A DNA stretch of 64,000 nt from contig CAYXKD010000003.1 of assembly GCA_964464625.1 (NCBI GenBank), positions 1 through 64,000 on the forward strand, in the 5' to 3' direction. This DNA is from JAAZIN01 sp964464625 (GTDB lineage: Bacteria > Bacillota > Dethiobacteria > DTU022). The position numbers and the translations under genes were made by a program. Of this stretch, positions 59,405-64,000 are shown in pieces (positions within the stretch are counted from its first letter, which is position 1; every line of letters begins with the position of its first letter). The notes under the pieces are model-generated. The model saw only the letters and a program-made list of their open reading frames with translations. It was not told where the DNA came from and ran no database searches.

Positions 59405-59914
59405 TCAATGGAGGTACCAGGAGTCACGGTATAAATTGACCTTTACTGTGGAAGACCGCTCTTCAAGTAAGTGGCGCACAGTTTTCCAAATACCGGGGAT
59501 TATTAGCTCCGGGGCAATAACAGATAAGGGCTTGAGGACAAAATCCCGCACATGCATGCGCGGGTGAGGCAGTTCCAGCACCGGGGTGTTCATGATCACT
59601 TTTCCATATATGAGCAGGTCCAGATCGATGGTCCGCGGTCCCCAGCGCTCCAGGCGCACCCGGCCTAAAGAAGTCTCAATCTGCTGCAGCCTGCGCAGCA
59701 GGCTGACAGGAGACAGAGCAGTATGGAAAGAAACGCAGGCATTCAGGAATAAGCCCTGGGGAGGTCCGCCTATCGGTGCTGTTTCGTAAAGAGGTGAAAC
59801 AGCGCCGATTGATAGCTGTCCTTGTTCCAGCCTGAACAGTGACTCCTCTAGATATGAAACCCTGTCACCCAGGTTTGAGCCCAGGCTGATAAAGGCAGTG
59901 GTAATATGAGGCAT
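59405..59914 (-). CDS. folK: 2-amino-4-hydroxy-6-hydroxymethyldihydropteridine pyrophosphokinase
   Basis: Pyrophosphorylates 6-hydroxymethyl-dihydropterin in folate synthesis. 169 aa with ISLGSNLGDR, the ETAPIGGPPQGLFLNAC loop and the metal-binding RTIDLDLLIYG; HPRMHVRDFVLKPL is also typical. It is the last gene of the leftward folate operon, after a 92-bp gap. Confidence 0.96.
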   Translation of the reverse strand: MPHITTAFISLGSNLGDRVSYLEESLFRLEQGQLSIGAVSPLYETAPIGGPPQGLFLNACVSFHTALSPVSLLRRLQQIETSLGRVRLERWGPRTIDLDLLIYGKVIMNTPVLELPHPRMHVRDFVLKPLSVIAPELIIPGIWKTVRHLLEERSSTVKVNLYRDSWYLH

Positions 59915-60006
59915 CTTTTCAGAACTCCTGGTTAATGCTTTCTAAAATAAACCATTTACATTCCACACAGGTATAGCCCGGGGTCAGAAATATTCCTGCT
60001 CAGACT

Positions 60007-60384
60007 CTATGCAGGTGGATGGGAAGGGGATCTTTGCCTGTTTATTTCTATTACCACTCCACCTTTTACCTCAGGAATAGGAGGGTGGGGTTTGCAAATA
60101 CGGATTGTTGCGCTTTCTATACCGGGCAGCGCCAGCAGGTCCGCGGCGATTCCTTCAGCCAGCGTCTCCAGGAGGCGCCGCGGCGGCCCTTCCATGGTCC
60201 GGCGGACAATTTCTACCGCACTGCGGTAATCAACGGTTTCGGATAGGAGATCCTTCTCCGGAGCAGCGGTATTGATATTGAGCTCAAGGCTGATCCGGAA
60301 TTCCTGTCCCAGTCTTTGCTCTTCAGGAAGGACGCCATGGAAACCGTAGCAGGTAATGTCGAGAATCTGGATCAATGCAGCCAT
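60007..60384 (-). CDS. folB: dihydroneopterin aldolase
   Basis: Cleaves dihydroneopterin to 6-hydroxymethyl-dihydropterin and glycolaldehyde. 125 aa; CYGFHGVLPEEQRLGQEFRI (20 residues), DYRSAVEIV and the Lys in ICKPHPPIPEVKGGVVIEI-type region (RICKPHPPI) fit. It starts 9 bp behind folP. Confidence 0.95.
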   Translation of the reverse strand: MAALIQILDITCYGFHGVLPEEQRLGQEFRISLELNINTAAPEKDLLSETVDYRSAVEIVRRTMEGPPRRLLETLAEGIAADLLALPGIESATIRICKPHPPIPEVKGGVVIEINRQRSPSHPPA

Positions 60385-60393
60385 CTGTTAGTT

Positions 60394-61542
60394 TCAACCT
60401 CCATTAGATCTTCGCACCATAGCGTCAGTCATCAGAACAACGCGGCGCATCTCCTTGACATCATGGACACGGACGATATCCGCCCCTGCAGCAATTCCGT
60501 AAGCAACTGTAGCAGCGGAACCTTCAAGTCTTTCCAGGGGGGGGAGCCCCAGGGTCTTTCCGATCATTGATTTGCGTGAAGTCCCCAGTAAAAGTGGATA
60601 TCCCAGCCCGCGAAAGTCTGCAAGCCGGCGCATCACAGCCAGATTCTGATCAAGATCTTTGCCGAAACCGATGCCAGGGTCGACCATGATCAATTCATCA
60701 TTAATGCCCGCTGCCCTGGCAAGATCAATAGATTCCTGCAGCTCAAAAATGACCTCGGGGACAAGGTCGCAATAAGCGGTGGAATTGCGATTGTGCATCA
60801 GGCAGATGGGAACGTTAAAGGAAGCAATGAGCTTTCCAAGCCCTGGATCCGCTTTCAACCCCCAGATATCATTGACCATCTCTACACCTGCCTGCAGCGC
60901 CTCCCGGGCTACGGCAGCTTTATAGGTGTCGATGGAAAGGGGTGTAGAAAACGTGGGATCACTTTTCAAGGTTTCAATTACCGGCATCACCCGGGCCAGT
61001 TCCTCTGCTACGCTGATTCCGCGGTAACCGGGGCGGGTAGATTCCCCACCAATATCTATAATGTCGGCGCCTTCTCCCACCATCTGGTAGGCCCGGGCTA
61101 GAGCTGCCGAAATACTATTATATTTACCCCCATCGGTAAAAGAGTCGGGTGTAACATTCAGTATTCCCATGATGAGGGTCCTTTTTCCCAGGGGCAGGCG
61201 GTGGCTACCCAACTGCAGTGCGCTGGTGGGCCTGCGTTCCGTTTTTCTCATAAGTTCCAGGATAAGTCTGCCCCCTTCTGCAGCTTCGCTGTTGATCTCG
61301 CTCAGCCTCTCAGCAAGTCCTGTCAGTGCATTTACCGTACCTGCCAGAAGAAGGCCATCAAGTCCGATTTCTGGTTGCGTCCGGCCAACAGTAACCCCCA
61401 GAGCAGGACCTTCCCGCTCAATGAGCGGGGTAGTCGCGGATGGGAGATGGCACATTTTGATGGTGTAACAAAGCAGCGGTGAACTGTCGCTGCAGGACGG
61501 CTGGCTCCACAGATTACATGAATGATGGAGGCAGGCTTTCAT
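60394..61542 (-). CDS. folP: dihydropteroate synthase
   Basis: Joins pterin pyrophosphate to p-aminobenzoate. The DHPS barrel starts near residue 115 (IMGILNVTPDSFTDGGKYN, 19 residues), with DIGGESTRPGY, NDIWG, the LMHNR motif and GTSRKSMIG. The N-terminal 110 residues form an extension seen in Clostridial DHPS. ATG 61542 after AAAGGATGG is preferred to ATG 61560, which has no ribosome binding site; this gives 382 aa. Confidence 0.95.
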   Translation of the reverse strand: MKACLHHSCNLWSQPSCSDSSPLLCYTIKMCHLPSATTPLIEREGPALGVTVGRTQPEIGLDGLLLAGTVNALTGLAERLSEINSEAAEGGRLILELMRKTERRPTSALQLGSHRLPLGKRTLIMGILNVTPDSFTDGGKYNSISAALARAYQMVGEGADIIDIGGESTRPGYRGISVAEELARVMPVIETLKSDPTFSTPLSIDTYKAAVAREALQAGVEMVNDIWGLKADPGLGKLIASFNVPICLMHNRNSTAYCDLVPEVIFELQESIDLARAAGINDELIMVDPGIGFGKDLDQNLAVMRRLADFRGLGYPLLLGTSRKSMIGKTLGLPPLERLEGSAATVAYGIAAGADIVRVHDVKEMRRVVLMTDAMVRRSNGG

Positions 61543-61565
61543 TTTCAACCATCCTTTCATTTACA

Positions 61566-62057
61566 CTAATAGAGGAGCCTTTCCCGGTGGGGCCGCCGGT
61601 CCAGGCCGCGGCAATCCTTGCGGGAGACACAGGAGAAACAGAGACGGGCCATACCGTCTGCTTTGTGCAGGGCTGAACTCAGCGGTGAACGATGTTCCCC
61701 CGGTGCATCATGCCGGTGCTGAGCTATAGCTTTCACAATGAGCTCCTGTTCACAGTGATTAAAACCGGCCCTTTCCAAAATAGAGCCTGCCAGCCTGGCA
61801 CTGATGGTTGCATGATCTCCGCCGCCCTGGTATTCCTTCCAGCGTCCAATGTCATGAAGCAAGCCGGCGCTGTAGGCCATCTCCCTGGAAATAAAGCGGC
61901 ACCCCTCTTCCAGCAAAAAAAGATAGGTTAATCGTGCCACCGTAAGGAAATGCTCAAAATCATGACGGCAAAAGGAGCGATCCTTTTCCAACAACCTGAT
62001 GTTTTCAAGATAAAAAAGGTACTCTTTATCATAAAGAATCCTGTTTACTTTGTCCAT
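61566..62057 (-). CDS. HD-domain phosphohydrolase in the folate operon
   Basis: A 163-aa HD-superfamily protein. Metal ligands can be read as His in DFEHFL, the HD pair in LLHDIGRW, and Asp in HKADGMARL. A Cys group CFSCVSRKDC follows near the end. It lies 21 bp behind folE and 23 bp ahead of folP, so it is cotranscribed with folate genes. It could remove phosphate from a pterin intermediate, for example dihydroneopterin triphosphate, for which no dedicated enzyme is seen here; that is inference. Confidence 0.85.
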   Translation of the reverse strand: MDKVNRILYDKEYLFYLENIRLLEKDRSFCRHDFEHFLTVARLTYLFLLEEGCRFISREMAYSAGLLHDIGRWKEYQGGGDHATISARLAGSILERAGFNHCEQELIVKAIAQHRHDAPGEHRSPLSSALHKADGMARLCFSCVSRKDCRGLDRRPHRERLLY

Positions 62058-62078
62058 AAATTCTCAGTCCAAAACAAA

Positions 62079-62645
62079 TCATTCATCTTTTTTGATCAGG
62101 GCAAGGACTTCGCTTCGCGAACTGGGGTTAGTGCGGAAAAGTCCGCGAACCGCTGAGGTTACCGTCATCGCTCCAGGTTTTTTTATACCACGGATGCTCA
62201 TACATAGATGTTCCGCTTCTACGACAACAACAACCCCTTTTGGCTTCAGCTCATCCATGATGATATCGGCCACATCGCTGGTGAGCCTCTCCTGGAGCTG
62301 GGGGCGACGAGCCACAATATCTGTTACACGAACCAGTTTGCTCAGCCCCACCACCCGTCCCTGGTCCGGGATATAGGCCACATGTGCTCTGCCATAGAAT
62401 GGTAAAAGGTGGTGTTCGCACATGGAATAAAAGGGTATATCTTTCACCAGGATCATTTCGTCATGCTTTTCGTAAAAGCAGGTCTTCAGATGTTCTCTCG
62501 GGTTTTGCTCCATACCGGCAAATACTTCTGCATACATTTTGGCTACCCTCCGCGGTGTGGCTCGCAAACCTTCGCGGGTAAGGTCTTCTCCGATAGCTTC
62601 CAGGATCATCTCTGTAGCGCGGGCAATCTTTTCTTGATCAATCAC
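62079..62645 (-). CDS. folE: GTP cyclohydrolase I
   Basis: First step of pterin synthesis: GTP to dihydroneopterin triphosphate. 188 aa with the zinc and active-site motifs MCEHHLLPF and EHLCMSIRGIKKPGA, and the LTREGLRATPRRVAKMY start. It is 16 bp downstream of the CPBP gene stop. Confidence 0.98.
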   Translation of the reverse strand: MIDQEKIARATEMILEAIGEDLTREGLRATPRRVAKMYAEVFAGMEQNPREHLKTCFYEKHDEMILVKDIPFYSMCEHHLLPFYGRAHVAYIPDQGRVVGLSKLVRVTDIVARRPQLQERLTSDVADIIMDELKPKGVVVVVEAEHLCMSIRGIKKPGAMTVTSAVRGLFRTNPSSRSEVLALIKKDE

Positions 62646-62661
62646 GACTAATACCTCGCTT

Positions 62662-63975
62662 TCAAATATTGATCAGCGATGAAAAGCTCATCAGAAAACC
62701 GTGCAGCAGCGCACAGCTAAGAATATTTTCTGTGCGCAGGTATAAATAACCCAACACAATGGCGCTGCCTGGCGCCAGGACCAGAAGCTCCACCATGGTG
62801 TAGGGATAGGAGAGCAGCTCCGGTGAGCACAGGGCAACAGCGGCGTAATGAACCAGTCCTGCCAGAAATGCTGTAATAAGCAAGCCTGCGATGGAACCCA
62901 ACTGCCTGCCGATGATGGTTTGGATATAGCCGCGCCAGATCAGCTCCCTGGCCAGGCCGGTAATGAAAATAGAAAAAATCAACGTACCAACAAACTTTAT
63001 ATCCAGAAAAAAATGCCGTGGCACCCCCCTGGCAATGATTATGAACATGAATGCAGTGGCAAGTGCCACCAGGTATCCGTTAAGGTGTGCATTCCGGTTA
63101 AGCCCGGTCTCCCAGAAATCGATTGTTTTCGTATAACCCATGATAAAAAGTAAGGCTATCGCAGCGATATATCCGGCGAGAAAGCTGTATTTCGGCAAAG
63201 AGGTGCAGAGCGGCAGCAGTTCACCGCCCAGCGCCAGGAACAATGCTGCGGCAGCCAGCTTCAGGGCTGTTTTTCCAGGCTTGACCTGATAAAGAGTATC
63301 CCAATAGCGGGAGGGGCGGTAATCAAGGGTGAATATGGTCATTACAAGCAGTATTATGATGATCAATATGGCATAAAGGGCCAGTGAAGCGTATGGTTTT
63401 GCCCGCTGTTCATCCAGTGCAGGCGGCAAAAAGGCGGCACCCTTTTCAGTAATAAAGTAATAGTAGATTGAGCCTGCGGAAGGAACAAAAGTAAGGGGAA
63501 TTACCCTTTCCCATATGGTTGGCAGCCCGGGCTGGATCTCATAGATGCGCTCCATCCTCTGTTTTGCTTCTGCATCATCACAGGGTAAAAAGATGACACA
63601 GCCGCGGATTTCTTCAAAATCTTTTTCGTCAACAACAAGGAAAAGACCGGCGGGATTCTTTTCGGGCAGCGGTTGCCCCGATACTTTATATTTGCCGTCT
63701 GCAAGAATAATGATTCCTTCCTGTTTGTCTTCGCGGTAGAGGGGCAAAATGAATCCCCCCCCCGGGAAAGCGGCCTCCAGGCTATGAAGTTTGAAGCTCC
63801 AAGGCTCAAAGCTGTAGAGCTCCTTTATTTCATAGCTAAAGGGAGCCTCGGCAAATGTCCCGGGTATATAATAGGCCAGCAAAAAAGCAGCGGCCGCCAT
63901 AATGGCAATTACTGCCAGTAGAATAATCAATGATACCAGGTAATTATGATCACTGTTTTTTCTGAGCAGTGCCAT
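62662..63975 (-). CDS. CPBP-family intramembrane protein
   Basis: 437 aa: an N-terminal span, an extracytoplasmic domain of about 150 residues, then about seven membrane spans with the CPBP/Abi core. The Glu-Arg motif reads ARELIWRGY (the first Glu of EExxxR is Arg), followed by AFLAGLVHY and ALLHGFLMS, which supply His ligands. Such proteins are glutamic-type intramembrane proteases or their relatives. GGAGG precedes ATG 63975. Adjacent to folE, probably in one transcript; activity uncertain because of the changed motif. Confidence 0.83.
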   Translation of the reverse strand: MALLRKNSDHNYLVSLIILLAVIAIMAAAAFLLAYYIPGTFAEAPFSYEIKELYSFEPWSFKLHSLEAAFPGGGFILPLYREDKQEGIIILADGKYKVSGQPLPEKNPAGLFLVVDEKDFEEIRGCVIFLPCDDAEAKQRMERIYEIQPGLPTIWERVIPLTFVPSAGSIYYYFITEKGAAFLPPALDEQRAKPYASLALYAILIIIILLVMTIFTLDYRPSRYWDTLYQVKPGKTALKLAAAALFLALGGELLPLCTSLPKYSFLAGYIAAIALLFIMGYTKTIDFWETGLNRNAHLNGYLVALATAFMFIIIARGVPRHFFLDIKFVGTLIFSIFITGLARELIWRGYIQTIIGRQLGSIAGLLITAFLAGLVHYAAVALCSPELLSYPYTMVELLVLAPGSAIVLGYLYLRTENILSCALLHGFLMSFSSLINI

Positions 63976-64000
63976 AACGGATCCTCCAAACCTGTGACAG

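Noticed and set aside
1..64000. CRISPR arrays, intact insertion sequences, integrases or toxin-antitoxin pairs
   Set aside because: None were recognised; the only mobile-element trace is the possible intron relic at 7563-7605.

Overview
The window looks like chromosomal DNA of an anaerobic, endospore-forming Firmicute of the Clostridia type (acetogenic or syntrophic lifestyle is inference). The backbone follows the familiar Bacillus/Clostridia order around the replication-origin-proximal region: tadA, tRNA-Ser, SRP RNA, dnaX, ebfC, recR, yaaL, bofA, then tmk, holB, yaaT, abrB, metG, tatD, yabE/rpfB-like, ksgA, veg, sspF-like, ispE, spoVG, glmU, prs, rplY, pth, fin, mfd, spoVT, spoVB, mazG, hup, yabP, yabQ, divIC, S1-domain protein, spoIIE, tilS, hpt, ftsH. 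Sporulation genes (bofA, sspF-like, spoVG, fin, spoVT, spoVB, yabP, yabQ, spoIIE, a spoIID-like gene) show a spore former. The complete 2-oxoacid:ferredoxin oxidoreductase (four subunits) and formyl-tetrahydrofolate synthetase point to ferredoxin- and folate-based anaerobic metabolism.

Region 1 (1-7780) is the accessory part. Between tRNA-Ser(CGA) and tRNA-Ser(GGA), where tadA and the SRP RNA/dnaX would normally be close neighbours, sits a visibly more AT-rich block. It holds a leftward pair (cyclase-family hydrolase, BKACE-type beta-keto acid cleavage enzyme), a PAS-domain sigma-54 activator, and a rightward pair (corrinoid protein, non-pyrrolysine MttB-family methyltransferase). I find a -24/-12 promoter in front of each catabolic pair and a sigma-A promoter in front of the activator. 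The block ends at a decayed full-length tRNA-Ser(CGA) copy (6901-7004). The most economical reading is a transferred regulon for using a methylated (probably quaternary) amine whose carbon skeleton is then handled as a beta-keto acid; the actual substrate is unknown. A short H-type pseudoknot can be drawn in the leader of the methyltransferase transcript. A cold-shock gene follows, and what looks like the 5' end of a group IIC intron lies directly behind its terminator.

Region 2 (7781-21472) covers replication/recombination genes, yaaL-bofA, the 2-oxoacid:ferredoxin oxidoreductase operon, a DUF3786 gene, a DUF523 (TudS-like) gene, an alpha/beta hydrolase, guaB, tmk-holB-yaaT and an AbrB-type regulator. 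A 49-residue Cys-rich protein is encoded behind recR on the minus strand.

Region 3 (21700-36932) holds metG, tatD, rlpA-like, SCP2, a 3D-domain cell-wall protein, ksgA, a DUF458 protein, veg, an alpha/beta SASP, a nicotinamidase/nicotinate phosphoribosyltransferase pair for NAD salvage, ispE, a nucleotidyltransferase, spoVG, glmU, prs, rplY and pth. pth has no ATG/GTG/TTG upstream of its catalytic core; an ATT directly after the rplY stop is the best start.

Region 4 (36933-57319) is the mfd/sporulation/cell-division cluster through ftsH and a P1-family peptidase. Several sporulation genes have readable promoters of the expected class: sigma-H at spoVG, sigma-G at spoVT, sigma-E at yaaL-bofA and yabP, and a Spo0A-type 21-bp-spaced promoter at spoIIE. 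Region 5 (57454-63975) carries fhs and, convergently, an apparent operon CPBP protease-like, folE, HD-domain protein, folP, folB, folK. Thus folate synthesis, formate activation and a methyl-transfer system all lie in one window. All functional calls rest on reading motifs by eye; no database search was possible.
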